Source: an uncultured Gammaproteobacteria bacterium
GTDB taxonomy: Bacteria > Pseudomonadota > Gammaproteobacteria > Arenicellales > Poriferihabitantaceae
Direction of reading: 5' to 3'
Assembly: GCA_947259885.1 (NCBI GenBank)
Contig: CAMYNW010000019.1
Location: 62,001 to 126,000, forward strand
Length of the DNA stretch: 64,000 nucleotides
The translations under genes and the position numbers were made by a program. A model generated the notes under the pieces. That model was given only the letters and a program-made list of their open reading frames with translations, was not told the DNA's origin and did not search any database. Below, in pieces: positions 19,179-34,425 of the stretch (positions within the stretch are counted from its first letter, which is position 1; every line of letters begins with the position of its first letter).

Positions 19179-19616
19179 ATGAAAACCAACAAAATTCGTG
19201 CTTTCGTATTCGGGACAGTCTTTTTTCTGGGTATTACGCCAGTGCATATCTTCGCTCAAGAAAAATCCGTCGCCAGCGCTGACGCCGAGGTCTATATTGT
19301 CTCGCCAACCGATGGCGCGGTGGTATCCAGTCCGGTGAAAGTAATTTTCGGATTGAGCGGAATGGGGGTGGCGCCTGCCGGTTCCGATCTGCCCGCGACC
19401 GGCCACCATCACCTGATAATTGATGCGCCTTTGCCGGATGTTAATCAGCCTATTCCTGCTGATGATCATCATAAACACTTTGGCAAGGGTCAGACCGAGA
19501 CGGTGATCGAGCTGACGCCCGGCACACACACACTGCAGCTATTACTTGGAGACTGGAAGCATGTGGCACATGACCAACCCGTCGCTTCGGAGCAGATCGC
19601 CATTACCGTTGAATAA
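19179..19616 (+). CDS. Secreted DUF4399 domain protein
   Basis: A 145-residue exported protein with a signal peptide ending near IFAQEK. The mature part matches the DUF4399 pattern: SPTDGAVVSSPVKVIFGLSGMGVAP, followed by the His-rich TGHHHLIID, then DDHHKHFGKGQTE and TPGTHTLQLLLGDWKHV. The clustered histidines suggest metal binding, but that is inference; the family has no established function. An AGGAAC precedes the ATG. It stands alone, downstream of the palindrome at 19114-19131. Confidence 0.85.
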   Translation: MKTNKIRAFVFGTVFFLGITPVHIFAQEKSVASADAEVYIVSPTDGAVVSSPVKVIFGLSGMGVAPAGSDLPATGHHHLIIDAPLPDVNQPIPADDHHKHFGKGQTETVIELTPGTHTLQLLLGDWKHVAHDQPVASEQIAITVE

Positions 19617-19854
19617 TATTCTCATCGGTTTATGGATCCCGTCATATGAGTTGGTGAACAAGGCTTAAGGTAGACACGTATCGATGCGCTCTGAGGTTCG
19701 GCATGATATAAATTTGGGCTATCTAGAATTTCAAACTAGCATTTGAGGGTCAGTCTTTGTTCGAGCTGCTATATCCTCTATGCAGGCATGGTTGAATGAA
19801 ATACTGATCTCCGTTAGAAAGACGTGTTTTAAGCTTCCATCAGGATCGAACGCT

Positions 19855-20955
19855 ATGCTGCAGTTTAACAAACGTGTAATGACGGCGGCCTTGTTATTGA
19901 CCCTGGCCGCCTGTCAGGAAGAGGCGCCACCGCAGAAGCAGGAAGTAACCAGGCCTGCCAAACTATTCACTGTAGAAGCGCCTGGAGCCGCGGTGTTACG
20001 TTCGTTTCCAGGGGAAGTGAAAGCCACTGACCGAGCCGAACTTGCCTTTCGCGTCCCTGGAGAACTTAATCAACTGCTCGCCACTCGAGGGATGAAGGTG
20101 AAACAGGGCGATTTTCTTGCCAGTCTGGACCCGTCCGATTATCAGGCGGCTCTGGATCAGGCGAGGGCACAATACAAGCTGGCGAAATCCCAGTTTGAGC
20201 GTCTTGATGGGCTGGTTGCAAAGCAACTTATCTCTGAAGTGGACTATGACATCAGGGAAGCGGAATTCCGCGTCGCGCAATCAACGCTTGATCGGGCCCA
20301 GAATAATCTGAGTTATACCAAGGTGCATGCACCATTCGACGGAGTGGTGGCGCAACAGCTGGCGGACAATTTCGAGAGCGTAACTGCCGGGCAGGTGATA
20401 CTGGTGATGCAAACCGGGAAGATGCTCGATGTCATTGCGGATATACCGGAATCCATCATAGCGCGGGTGGAGCGCAGAGCAGATGACCAGGCACCGCGCG
20501 GGGTACAAGTTCGGTTTGATTCTGTGAGCGCGCAACTGTTCGAAGCAGTTTATAAAGAACATGAGACTCAGGCTGATTCGGCAACGCTGACATACAAAGT
20601 CACGTTTTCATTACCGGCACCCGAGGGGATCAATATTCTGCCAGGGATGACCGCAACTGTCGTTGCCGATCTCAGTGGCTTGCTTGAGGGACAATCAGAT
20701 GGTTTTCTGGTGCCTATCGAATCGGTATTCGCCGCCGAGGACGTTTCCGTAAATTCTGAAACTCGCTATGTGTGGAAGGTTGATCCTGAATCCATGCGTA
20801 CACAGCGTGCAGAAGTGACTGTGGGCTCTCTTAGCGGTGACAGTATTGCCGTACTGTCAGGCCTCAATGACGGCGATACGATTATTGCTGCGGGGGCCAA
20901 CTCAGTGTATGACAATATGCCTGTGCGTCCGCTGACGCGTGAAGCAGGTTTGTAG
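19855..20955 (+). CDS. RND efflux periplasmic adaptor lipoprotein (membrane fusion protein)
   Basis: The 366-residue adaptor links the RND pump encoded next to an outer-membrane channel. From the ATG at 19855 it begins with a lipoprotein signal peptide ending in the lipobox LAAC. Lipoyl/barrel-sandwich halves follow (FRVPGELNQLL with VKQGDFLASLDPSDYQ, then APFDGVVAQQ), separated by a short helical hairpin (about 95-145), and then beta-barrel and membrane-proximal domains. The frame extends upstream to 19780, but that would bury the signal peptide, and AGGA lies about nine bases before 19855. The permease gene starts five bases after the stop. No TolC-like gene is nearby, so the outer-membrane partner must be encoded elsewhere. 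Confidence 0.93.
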   Translation: MLQFNKRVMTAALLLTLAACQEEAPPQKQEVTRPAKLFTVEAPGAAVLRSFPGEVKATDRAELAFRVPGELNQLLATRGMKVKQGDFLASLDPSDYQAALDQARAQYKLAKSQFERLDGLVAKQLISEVDYDIREAEFRVAQSTLDRAQNNLSYTKVHAPFDGVVAQQLADNFESVTAGQVILVMQTGKMLDVIADIPESIIARVERRADDQAPRGVQVRFDSVSAQLFEAVYKEHETQADSATLTYKVTFSLPAPEGINILPGMTATVVADLSGLLEGQSDGFLVPIESVFAAEDVSVNSETRYVWKVDPESMRTQRAEVTVGSLSGDSIAVLSGLNDGDTIIAAGANSVYDNMPVRPLTREAGL

Positions 20956-20960
20956 AACCC

Positions 20961-23900
20961 ATGCTTCCTTCACAATTCGCCATAGAAAAGAAGGTCATCA
21001 GCTGGATGCTGGTAGTGATTTTCGGCGTCGGCGGTATGGTCGCATTCTTCAGCCTTGGTCAGCTCGAGGATCCGCCTTTCACGATCAAGGACGCCAAGAT
21101 ACTCGTGGCTTACCCAGGCGCTTCTCCCACACAAGTGGAAGAAGAGGTGACCTATCCCGTAGAGCAAGCGCTGCAGCAACTGGCGGCATTGGATGAGGTC
21201 AAGTCCACTTCCAGCAGCGGGCTGTCACAAATTACTGCGTCCATTGAAACCACCTATGGTGGCGCTGCCCTGCAGCAGGTTTGGGACAACGTAAGGCGAA
21301 AAATCACCGATATGGGAGTGCGTGGTGAACTGCCGCCAGGTACATCGGAACCGCTGATTCTGGATGATTTTGGTGACGTATTTGGCATGATGCTGGCTGT
21401 GACCGGGCCCGATTACAGTTATGCCGAGCTCGAAGATTATGTTGACTATTTACGTCGGGAACTGATCCTGGTGCCGGGCGTGGCTAAGATCGATGTCAGC
21501 GGTGTCAGGCAGCGCCAGGTGTTCGTTGAGATCTCACAGACGAGACTGGCCACTCTCGGCATTTCGATCAAACGAATTTATGATCTGCTGCAGACCCAGA
21601 ACGTGGTGTCCAATGCGGGCAGTATTCGTGCGGGCTCAGAATCGGTGCGGATCAATCCCAGTGGTGAATTTGATGATGTGGCCCAGCTCGAACAGCTGCT
21701 GATCAGCGAACCCGGCGCGTCGGAATTGATTTATCTTGGTGACGTGGCAGAAATTTATCTCGGTTTTGCCGAGACGCCGAGCAAGATCATGCGCTATGCC
21801 GGTGACGAAGCATTGGTCTTAGGCGTTTCCTTTACCTCCGGGGTAAACGTGGTTGATATTGGTAAGGCTGTAGAGTCGCGCCTGGCAGAACTCGAGTTTG
21901 CCCGCCCGGTTGGGGTTGAACTCAATGAGCTGTATAACCAGCCAGGAGAGGTCGAAAAATCGGTCCGGGATTTCCTTAAAAATCTGATTGCGGCGGTTGT
22001 TATCGTAATTATCGTGCTGCTGTTTTTTATGGGGATAAAAAGTGGGATTCTGATCGGCATCATCCTATTTCTCACCTGCAGTGGGACATTTATTCTGATG
22101 GCGCAAAGTGGCATTGAGCTACAGCGAATTTCACTCGGCGCATTGATCATTGCGCTCGGGATGCTGGTGGACAATGCCATTGTCGTGACCGAAGGCGTGT
22201 TGATTGGCATGAGGCGGGGCCTGACAAAGATACAGGCTGCGAATGCTATCGTCGGGCAGACTATGTGGCCGCTGCTCGGTGCAACGGTGATTGCGGTACT
22301 GGCGTTTGCACCTATCGGGCTGTCGCCCGATGCTACCGGCGAGTTTGCCGGCTCGCTCTACTGGGTGCTGCTTTACTCGCTCACGCTCAGCTGGTTTACC
22401 GCAATTACCCTGACACCATTCTTCTGCGATCTGTTTTTTAAGGAAGAGATCGCCGCGGCGCAATCGGACGATGCACGCCAGGCAAGTGATTCCCAAGATG
22501 ATGATCCTTATAAAGGGCTGATCTTCACGCTGTATAAAAAGCTGCTCGATCTGTGTATGCGATTTCGATCTGGCACAATGATCGTTCTAATAGCGCTGCT
22601 GGCTGCCTCGATCTGGGGTTTCGGCAAGGTTCAGCAGTCGTTTTTTCCCTCCTCGACCACTCCCATCTTTATGGTCGATTACTGGCTGCCTCAAGGCACT
22701 GACATTCGCGCTACCGATGAAAACGTCCTGGAGATCCAGGATGCGCTGAAAGACGATGACCGCATCCAGTTTATACACGCAGTCATCGGCGGAGGAATGC
22801 CACGATTTATGTTGACGTATACACCCGAGTCGTCCTATACAAGCTATGCCCAGATCCTGTTCCGAATAAAGAATCAGGAAGACGTTGTGCCCATGATGCA
22901 GGAAGTGGGGGATTTTCTCGGTGAAAACTATCCTGAGGCCTCGATAAAATTCCGCAGGCTGGAGATCGGACCATCGCCACCGGCCAAGATCGAGGCGCGC
23001 TTTATTGGTCCCGATCCGGAGGTGCTGCGCAAGCTTGCAGTGCAGGCTAAAGAGACCTTTCGTCAGGATTACAACGCGGTAGGGATTCGCGACGACTGGC
23101 GTGAGCGCTCCAAGATGATCCGACCGCAGTTAAATGAAACTGCGGCCAGAAGGCTGGGGATTAATAAGCGCGATCTGGATCAGGCGTTACTCAGAAGTTT
23201 TGAAGGGGTCAACGTTGGTCTCTATCGTCAGGGCACGCAGCTAATACCGATTGTGGCACGCTTGCCGGACGACGAAAGACTCAGTATCGACAGCATTCAG
23301 GATGTGCAGATCTGGAGTACGACATTTAACCGTTATGTGCAGATCGGTGAAGTCGTTTCTGAATTCCGCACCGCCTGGGAGGATCCGCTGATTCAGCGCA
23401 AGGATCGGAAAAGAACCCTATCGGTGCTCACAGATCCTGACGTATTTGGCAGTGAAACTGCCAGCGACCTGTTCAAACGGATCCGGCCGAAGATCGAGGC
23501 CATCGAAATTCCCGATGGCTACGAACTTGAATGGGGCGGTGAGTATGAGAGTTCGACCGATGCCCAGGGTGCGTTATTTGCTTCATTACCCTTGGGATTT
23601 CTGATGATGTTTTTGATCACTGTGGTGCTGTTCAACGCAGTGCGCGGGCCTTTAGTGATCTGGGCCACGGTACCGCTGGCCATCATCGGTGTGACGGTTG
23701 GCCTGCTGGTGATGGACAAGCCATTTGGATTTATGGCTTTGCTGGGATTATTAAGTTTGTCGGGTATGTTGTTGAAAAACGGTATTGTTTTGCTCGACCA
23801 AATCAATACCGAACTGAAGGAGGGGACCGAACCCTATAAGGCTGTGCTGATGTCTGGAGTGAGTCGAGTGCGGCCGGTTTCGATGGCGGCCATTACTACC

Positions 23901-24065
23901 ATACTAGGTATGGTGCCATTACTCGCTGACGCCTTCTTTGAGAGCATGGCGGCGACGATCATGTTTGGGCTTGGTTTTGCCACCATTCTGACCCTGGTGG
24001 TGGTGCCGGTGCTGTACACCATGTTGTACCGAATTCAGTATCGGCCTCTGTCTGAAGTTGCCTGA
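20961..24065 (+). CDS. RND efflux permease (AcrB/HAE family)
   Basis: The 1034-residue inner-membrane pump exports substrates by proton antiport. It shows the duplicated RND layout: TM1 (about 12-32), a large periplasmic porter domain, TM2-6 (about 335-500), TM7, a second porter domain and TM8-12 ending near 1020. The TM4 motif is GMLVDNAIVVTEG, with Asp-Asn where AcrB has Asp-Asp; this variant occurs in one clade of RND pumps. The conserved AMAAITTILGMVPLL-type segment is present (SMAAITTILGMVPLLADAF). It forms an operon with the adaptor gene. Substrates cannot be deduced. Confidence 0.93.
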   Translation: MLPSQFAIEKKVISWMLVVIFGVGGMVAFFSLGQLEDPPFTIKDAKILVAYPGASPTQVEEEVTYPVEQALQQLAALDEVKSTSSSGLSQITASIETTYGGAALQQVWDNVRRKITDMGVRGELPPGTSEPLILDDFGDVFGMMLAVTGPDYSYAELEDYVDYLRRELILVPGVAKIDVSGVRQRQVFVEISQTRLATLGISIKRIYDLLQTQNVVSNAGSIRAGSESVRINPSGEFDDVAQLEQLLISEPGASELIYLGDVAEIYLGFAETPSKIMRYAGDEALVLGVSFTSGVNVVDIGKAVESRLAELEFARPVGVELNELYNQPGEVEKSVRDFLKNLIAAVVIVIIVLLFFMGIKSGILIGIILFLTCSGTFILMAQSGIELQRISLGALIIALGMLVDNAIVVTEGVLIGMRRGLTKIQAANAIVGQTMWPLLGATVIAVLAFAPIGLSPDATGEFAGSLYWVLLYSLTLSWFTAITLTPFFCDLFFKEEIAAAQSDDARQASDSQDDDPYKGLIFTLYKKLLDLCMRFRSGTMIVLIALLAASIWGFGKVQQSFFPSSTTPIFMVDYWLPQGTDIRATDENVLEIQDALKDDDRIQFIHAVIGGGMPRFMLTYTPESSYTSYAQILFRIKNQEDVVPMMQEVGDFLGENYPEASIKFRRLEIGPSPPAKIEARFIGPDPEVLRKLAVQAKETFRQDYNAVGIRDDWRERSKMIRPQLNETAARRLGINKRDLDQALLRSFEGVNVGLYRQGTQLIPIVARLPDDERLSIDSIQDVQIWSTTFNRYVQIGEVVSEFRTAWEDPLIQRKDRKRTLSVLTDPDVFGSETASDLFKRIRPKIEAIEIPDGYELEWGGEYESSTDAQGALFASLPLGFLMMFLITVVLFNAVRGPLVIWATVPLAIIGVTVGLLVMDKPFGFMALLGLLSLSGMLLKNGIVLLDQINTELKEGTEPYKAVLMSGVSRVRPVSMAAITTILGMVPLLADAFFESMAATIMFGLGFATILTLVVVPVLYTMLYRIQYRPLSEVA

Positions 24066-24176
24066 TCTAGCCCAGTACTGTTTTAGACAGCATCTAAGAT
24101 AAAATTAATAACTTATTGATAACGTTAAGATATTTATGTAATTAGCCTAATTCTAATTGGTCCAGACGGCGATTGA

Positions 24177-24725
24177 TCAGGCGGAATATCCGATTGGTGC
24201 GGTGTTTTGTCCCGGCTCGATGGTAGGCGTGATGTCCTCAAATTGACAGTCGTAGGTGAGAACCTCGCCACGCACCCCCGACATGTTGCTCTGCACGCGT
24301 GCAGCGATCAGGGGCTCGAGGTTGAAGTTGAAAATGAAGGTCCAGCTTTCGGTCGTCATGGGGCTCGATGCGGAGGAGACCACGATCAGGCTTTCCTTGG
24401 TCTTGGAGCGAAGTGAAATCGAATTGTGAGGTTTTTCTGAGGTAATGATTTTCATTTCAGGACCTTTTTCGGTTTTGGGGCGCCAGGCAAAATCTATTTG
24501 AGATTTGATTGGATTTTTATTTTCACCAAACAGCCATCTGGAAAACCACGAGCGGATCCGGTTTGATTTTTCCGGTCCCTCGTATTCAGCAAACTTTGCC
24601 TTGGCGCTGCTGTCTGCGATTATGCAGCTGATGTAGGTCTGGTGGTTAATATCTTAACGGGCGGCGTATGCTGGCATTGCCAAAAGGCCGCATAGCAATC
24701 CGAATACCGCGCTGTGATTCGTCAT
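24177..24725 (-). pseudogene. Secreted protein gene of unknown family interrupted by an in-frame TAA after the signal peptide
   Basis: From the ATG at 24725 the minus strand encodes a signal peptide, MTNHSAVFGLLCGLLAMPAY followed by AAR, and then TAA at 24656-24654. The same frame continues for another 158 sense codons to a TGA at 24177. The continuation reads as ordinary protein (DINHQTYISCIIADSSAKAK, later WFSRWLFGEN, a WRPKTEKGPEMKII segment, and VRGEVLTYDCQFEDI). Cys residues at ISC and YDC could pair. A single C-to-T change of CAA to TAA would explain the stop. A shorter frame from the internal ATG at 24455 exists but lacks the signal peptide. I do not recognise the family. It is a fresh pseudogene, a sequencing error or a recoding site. 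Confidence 0.6.
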
Positions 24726-25004
24726 ATGCGAGTCCCAAAGTATCGAGCCATTACGAGCCTAGCGCAGTTGTCATTTTGTGATTTTTGTTTTGTTGTCATG
24801 GTGAACAATCAGCATGTTTGTATCCTTTGCGAATTCACTATTGAAAGCGGTAAAAATATTTTTGTTTTATTACAGAAATTAAACCCGCATTGGTGTTTCA
24901 GGGTAGTATAATTCGCGCCCAACAAACCGACCGATGTTCGCTTTGTTTTCAATACGTTATTTTAGATAACAAGGCTAAGCCCTTGATTGAAATATAGAAA
25001 CTGA

Positions 25005-28000
25005 ATGCGGCTGAAAAAATTAAAGGTTTCCGGTTTTAAATCGTTTGTAGATGTAACGGATATACGCCTCCCTGGAAACCTGGTTGGTGTTGTTGGCCCC
25101 AACGGATGTGGTAAATCAAACGTCATTGACGCGGTGCGTTGGGTCATGGGAGAAGCATCTGCCAAGATGCTGCGTGGCGATAATATGGCGGACGTTATCT
25201 TCAACGGATCGTCGTCAAGAAAACCGGTCGGTAAAGCATCGGTTGAATTGATATTCGACAATCATGACGGGTCGGCTGGGGGCAACTACTCCAAGTTTGC
25301 CGAGATTTCTATTAAGCGCACTCTGAGTCGGGACGGGCAGTCTTTTTACTTCATCAATAATATAAAAACACGGCGTAAGGATGTGCTCGACTTATTTCGC
25401 GGTACCGGACTCGGGTCTCGTTCTTATTCGATAATCGAGCAAGGTATGGTGAGCCGGATTGTGGAAGCCAGGCCGGAAGAATTAAGAGCGTTTGTCGAGG
25501 AAGCAGCTGGGACCTCAAGGTACAAAGACCGCCGCCGAGAAACCGAAACCCGTATTCGGCACACACGTGAGAACCTTGAACGGGTCGAGGATATCCGCAA
25601 TGAACTGGATAAACAGTTGCGCAGACTGCAGCGCCAGTCGTCCGCGGCGCGCCGGTATAAAGTGCTCAAGGACGAGGAGCGTCTGGTAGATGGGCAGCTA
25701 CAGATGCTTCGACTGCAATCTCTGGAAACCAAGCTACACGAGCAGGACCGGCTGTCGGCCCAGCACGAGAACGCCCTGGAACAGGCATTGTCACAACAGC
25801 GGGCTACCGAGGCGGAATTGGAGAAGCTTCGCAAGCACCAGGGCGAGCGTCAAGAAACTAATAATAAGATTCAGCAGGATTTCTATGCCCTGGGAGCAGA
25901 GATCAAAAATGTCGAACAACGGATCGAACATCTGTCTGATACGCGTCAGCGCCAAGGAGAGGAGATCGAGCGTCTTCAGCGCAATCGGACCGAAACACAA
26001 CAGGAATTGGAGACCGACAAGAGTCGTCTGGCGCAGTATGAGGAAGAAATTGCTGCTCTGAATCCTGAGCTGGAGGAGCTTGCACAAGAGCAGACCGCGG
26101 CAGAGCATAAACTCACCGAAGCGGAGCAGCGACTGCAGAAATGGGAGAGCGCATGGGAGGCCTTTAATCAAGAATCTCAGCAACCGGCTCGGCAACAGGA
26201 GGTGCAGCAGTCCCGTATTAAACAACTTGAACAACACCTGGCGCAGACGAGCACCCGGCAACATCGTTTGCGGGATGAGTTAGATGGATTTCAGCAACAT
26301 ATTGCCGGCACTGATATGGAAACGGCGCGGGAGCAGGTGGTGGCGCACGATTCCAAGTTGGAAACTCAGGAACAGGCCTTTCAGCAGACCGAACAACAGA
26401 TTCAATCTCTTCGCGATGCGATCATTGAGAAGCGCGATCAATCAGCGGACCTTCGCGCACGCGAGCAGGAAGTTGCATCGCGATTAAAGTCGTTGAAAGA
26501 AATCCAGATGGCGGCCTTTGGCAGTGATGATGGGGAGCTTCAGGAGTGGCTAAGCGATCGTCAAATCGACGATAGTGCAAGACTGGCAAATCGTATGGTT
26601 GTGCGTGACGGCTGGGAGCGTGCGACTGACCGGGTGCTAAACGGATTTATCGGTGCGGTGTGCGTGGATCGAGATAAAGTACCGGAGGTAACCAGCCGAC
26701 CTCAAAGTGCACTGTCTCTGCTAACCGGAGCCAAAGCAAAATCCCTGCCTCCGCACTCCCATCAAGAGAGACTGATCGATAAAGTTTCAGCAGAAGGTCT
26801 CGATCTGAATTCTCTGCTGGCAGATGTGTATATTGCTGACACTCTGGAGCAGGCATTGTCGATGCGATTGGAGCTGTTTGGCAGGGACTGCGTGGTGACT
26901 CGCGATGGAACCCTGGTGGGCGCAAACTGGATCAGCTTCGCAAGTAAGAGCCAGTTGGAAACTGGAATATTGGTGCGCGAAGAAGAGATAAAACAGCTTG
27001 ACACACGACTCGCCGGCATCGAGATCGAAATTGAAAACCGGGAACGCGAAGTAGACGAGCTAGAGCAGCAGCGTGCGGACCTGGAAGCAGAGCTCAATCG
27101 ACAGCGTGGGGAGCTCAGTCAGCTGCGTGCGGAAAAAACCTCGTTACACAATCAGCTCGGGCGTGAAGAGGCGCGCATGTCTGATGCTAAGCAACGCACG
27201 GAAAAACTCAGTGCAGAAATTCTGGAGCTGGCTCGACAGGTACAAAACGATCATGCGCAGATCGAGCAGGCAGGTCAGTTGCTTAATTCAGCTGCTGAAC
27301 AGGTCGGAACTTTTGAACAGCGGCGGGATGCGTTGCTGGCAGATAGAGATAGTTTGCAACAAGATATTACGACTAACCGGGATGCGGTCAATCAAATACG
27401 AGATCGAAAGTATCAGAAGCAATTACAAAAACAGCGAATAGAATCCGGCATCGAATCGGTGCGCGAGCACCTGGTTCGTATTCAGCAGCAGTTTGAATCA
27501 ACCAGCCTGCGACTGACCGAGATCAATCAAGCGCTGACTGAATCCGGAGATCCGGTGGATGAGTTGCGAACACAACTGGCTACGATGTTAGATCAACGAG
27601 TGTCTTCGGAGAAGTTGTTTGCCGAAGCCAGGGATGAGATGGCGGGAATCGAAAACCGGATTGCTGGTCTGGAACAGAATCGTAGTCGGCAGCAGCAACA
27701 GGTAGATCAGGCGCGAGAAACTCTTGAACAGCACAAACTGCATAAACAGGAAGTGCGGGTGCGAAAGCAGACCCAGGAAGAACACGTCGAAGAAATGAGA
27801 GTTGACCGGGAAGCAGTGATGGCTGAGATGCCCGAGCAGGCTATTATTTCTGACTGGCAACAGAGCCTCGAAACGATCCAGGGAAAAATTAATCGGATTG
27901 GGCCGGTTAACCTGGTGGCGATTGAGGAGTATGAAGAAGAGAACACGCGAAAAGAATACCTGGATACCCAGCATGCGGATCTTACCGAAGCGCTTGAGAC

Positions 28001-28511
28001 TTTGGAAAGTGTGATCCGCAAGATCGATCGCGAGACCCGAAGCCGTTTCCATGAGACCTTCGAAAAACTCAACACAGGCTTTAACGATTTCTTTCCGCAG
28101 CTGTTTGGCGGTGGTAAAGCAGAGCTGCAACTCACCAGTGACGACTTCCTGACTGCCGGTGTCACCGTAATGGCACGACCTCCAGGAAAGCGCAATAGTA
28201 CGATCCACCTGCTTTCCGGTGGTGAAAAGGCATTAACAGCCGTGGCGCTGCTATTTGCATTATTTAAACTGAATCCTGCACCTTTCTGCATGCTCGATGA
28301 GGTCGACGCCCCACTTGATGATGCCAATGTGGATCGCTACTGCAATACGCTTAAGAAACTGTGTGCAGTGAGCCAGATTGTGGTCATTACCCACAATAAA
28401 ATTACCATGGAAGCAGCGGATATACTGGTCGGTGTGACCATGTCGGAACCAGGGGTATCGAGGCTGGTTTCAGTGGACATTGACGAGGCGGTAGAAATGG
28501 CTGCACAGTAG
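25005..28511 (+). CDS. smc: Chromosome partition protein SMC
   Basis: SMC is the ATPase of the condensin-like complex with ScpA and ScpB that compacts and separates chromosomes. The 1168-residue product has the N-terminal Walker A motif GPNGCGKS (31-38). Two very long coiled coils flank a hinge (about 500-660, around LSDRQIDDSARLANRM to VGANWISFAS). The C-terminal ATPase half carries the signature LSGGEKALTAVALL and Walker B CMLDEVDAPLDD. Length is normal for bacteria. A TATAAT hexamer at 24907-24912 is a possible -10, without a good -35. zipA and ligA follow, the same order as in Pseudomonas. Confidence 0.97.
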   Translation: MRLKKLKVSGFKSFVDVTDIRLPGNLVGVVGPNGCGKSNVIDAVRWVMGEASAKMLRGDNMADVIFNGSSSRKPVGKASVELIFDNHDGSAGGNYSKFAEISIKRTLSRDGQSFYFINNIKTRRKDVLDLFRGTGLGSRSYSIIEQGMVSRIVEARPEELRAFVEEAAGTSRYKDRRRETETRIRHTRENLERVEDIRNELDKQLRRLQRQSSAARRYKVLKDEERLVDGQLQMLRLQSLETKLHEQDRLSAQHENALEQALSQQRATEAELEKLRKHQGERQETNNKIQQDFYALGAEIKNVEQRIEHLSDTRQRQGEEIERLQRNRTETQQELETDKSRLAQYEEEIAALNPELEELAQEQTAAEHKLTEAEQRLQKWESAWEAFNQESQQPARQQEVQQSRIKQLEQHLAQTSTRQHRLRDELDGFQQHIAGTDMETAREQVVAHDSKLETQEQAFQQTEQQIQSLRDAIIEKRDQSADLRAREQEVASRLKSLKEIQMAAFGSDDGELQEWLSDRQIDDSARLANRMVVRDGWERATDRVLNGFIGAVCVDRDKVPEVTSRPQSALSLLTGAKAKSLPPHSHQERLIDKVSAEGLDLNSLLADVYIADTLEQALSMRLELFGRDCVVTRDGTLVGANWISFASKSQLETGILVREEEIKQLDTRLAGIEIEIENREREVDELEQQRADLEAELNRQRGELSQLRAEKTSLHNQLGREEARMSDAKQRTEKLSAEILELARQVQNDHAQIEQAGQLLNSAAEQVGTFEQRRDALLADRDSLQQDITTNRDAVNQIRDRKYQKQLQKQRIESGIESVREHLVRIQQQFESTSLRLTEINQALTESGDPVDELRTQLATMLDQRVSSEKLFAEARDEMAGIENRIAGLEQNRSRQQQQVDQARETLEQHKLHKQEVRVRKQTQEEHVEEMRVDREAVMAEMPEQAIISDWQQSLETIQGKINRIGPVNLVAIEEYEEENTRKEYLDTQHADLTEALETLESVIRKIDRETRSRFHETFEKLNTGFNDFFPQLFGGGKAELQLTSDDFLTAGVTVMARPPGKRNSTIHLLSGGEKALTAVALLFALFKLNPAPFCMLDEVDAPLDDANVDRYCNTLKKLCAVSQIVVITHNKITMEAADILVGVTMSEPGVSRLVSVDIDEAVEMAAQ

Positions 28512-28571
28512 CTATATAGTTGAACAAGGCGGCAGCGGCATGCCAGGACATATCTTGATGAGAGCACCATA

Positions 28572-32981
<4,410 letters not shown>

Positions 32982-32991
<10 letters not shown>

Positions 32992-34388
32992 CGTCGGAAC
33001 TGCCCGTTGCAGCGGAGAAGTTTGACTATTCTTCCACCATTGATGTCCTTCAAGAACAGTTTGGAGACCGGGTGCTTACTTCCAGCGCGGTTTGCAGTCA
33101 GTTCGGTAAAGACGAATCGTTCCACCCATCGATGCCGCCTCATGCGGTTATCAAAGCGCACAATCGCGAAGAAGTGCAGCAGATTGTCGCGATCTGCGCC
33201 GAACACAAAACTCCTGTGGTTCCCCACGGTGCAGGCACTTCATTGGAAGGTAATATTGCAGCGCTGAAAGGCGGAATTAGCATTGATACCAGTGAAATGA
33301 ATAAGGTGCTGGCGGTGCATACTGAAGATTTTGATGTCGTGGTACAACCGGGCGTGACACGTCGCCAGCTGAACGATTATCTGCATGACACAGGCTTATT
33401 CTTTCCGATTGATCCAGGTGCGGATGCATCCATTGGCGGCATGGCGGCGACCCGGGCATCCGGCACTAATGCCGTGCGATACGGCACCATGCGTGAAAAT
33501 GTGATCAGTGTTGAAGCAGTATTGGCTGACGGGTCCATTATCAGAACCGGAAAACGGGCCAGAAAATCCGCCGCGGGCTATGATCTCACTCGGCTGCTGG
33601 TGGGGTCCGAGGGCACCCTGGGGATGTTTACTGAAATCACTTTAAAGGTGTACCCGATTCCGGAAGCGATTTCCTCCGCAGTCTGTACTTTCGAAGAATT
33701 GGAAGGAGCGGTCGATTCGGTGATTCAAATTATTCAATACGGCATTCCCATCGCCAGAGTGGAGTTGCTGGACGATCTCACCATGAAGTCGATTAACATG
33801 TATTCACACACTGACTTCAGTGAAACGCCAACCCTGTTTCTTGAATTTCATGGCAGTGAAAGCAGTGTAAAAGAGCAAGCGGAATTGAGCCAAGAAATCG
33901 TCCAGGAAAACAGCGGAAGTAATTTCAAATGGACCAGTAACACTGAAGAACGCAACAAGCTGTGGCGTGCCCGGCATGATGTCGCCTACGCCGGTAAGCT
34001 GCTGCATCCGAAGGGTCAGATCTGGTCCACGGATGTTTGTGTGCCAATCTCTCGTCTCGCTGACTGCATTAATCAGACCCGCGCCGATATCGACCAAACA
34101 GGTCTATTGGCACCTATTGTCGGACATGTCGGAGACGGTAATTTTCATTTACTTCTGCTGGTGGACCACGATGATCCTGACGAGGTGGCCAAGGCTGAGG
34201 CATTGCATCACCGAATGGTGATGCGGGCATTGGAGATGGACGGTACCTGCACGGGTGAGCATGGCATAGGCTACGGAAAAATAGAATTTCTTAAGCAGGA
34301 GCATGGTAATGCGGTCGATTCGATGAAGATGATCAAACAGGCGCTGGACCCGCACAATCTCTTCAATCCGGGTAAGATCTTCGGCTGA
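32982..34388 (+). CDS. FAD-linked oxidase, D-lactate dehydrogenase (cytochrome)-like
   Basis: The 468-residue flavoprotein belongs to the GlcD/LDHD family, which oxidises D-2-hydroxy acids such as D-lactate or glycolate and passes electrons to the respiratory chain. The FAD-binding domain (about 50-230) contains VVPHGAGTSLEGN and VVVQPGVTRRQL, then PGADASIGGMAATRASG and LLVGSEGTLGMFTEI. The C-terminal domain has the metal/substrate His motif GHVGDGNFH and the signature GEHGIGYGK. It starts inside the preceding glutaredoxin-like gene. Length and motifs fit LDHD better than the glycolate oxidase subunit, but the substrate is not proven. Confidence 0.9.
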
Positions 34389-34425
34389 GTATCCTTCGAA
34401 AATATTTGAGGGTAGTTTTATTATA

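Noticed and set aside
24714..24911. 65-codon plus-strand ORF upstream of smc
   Set aside because: It overlaps the signal peptide of the interrupted minus-strand gene and covers the likely smc promoter; its composition is not protein-like.
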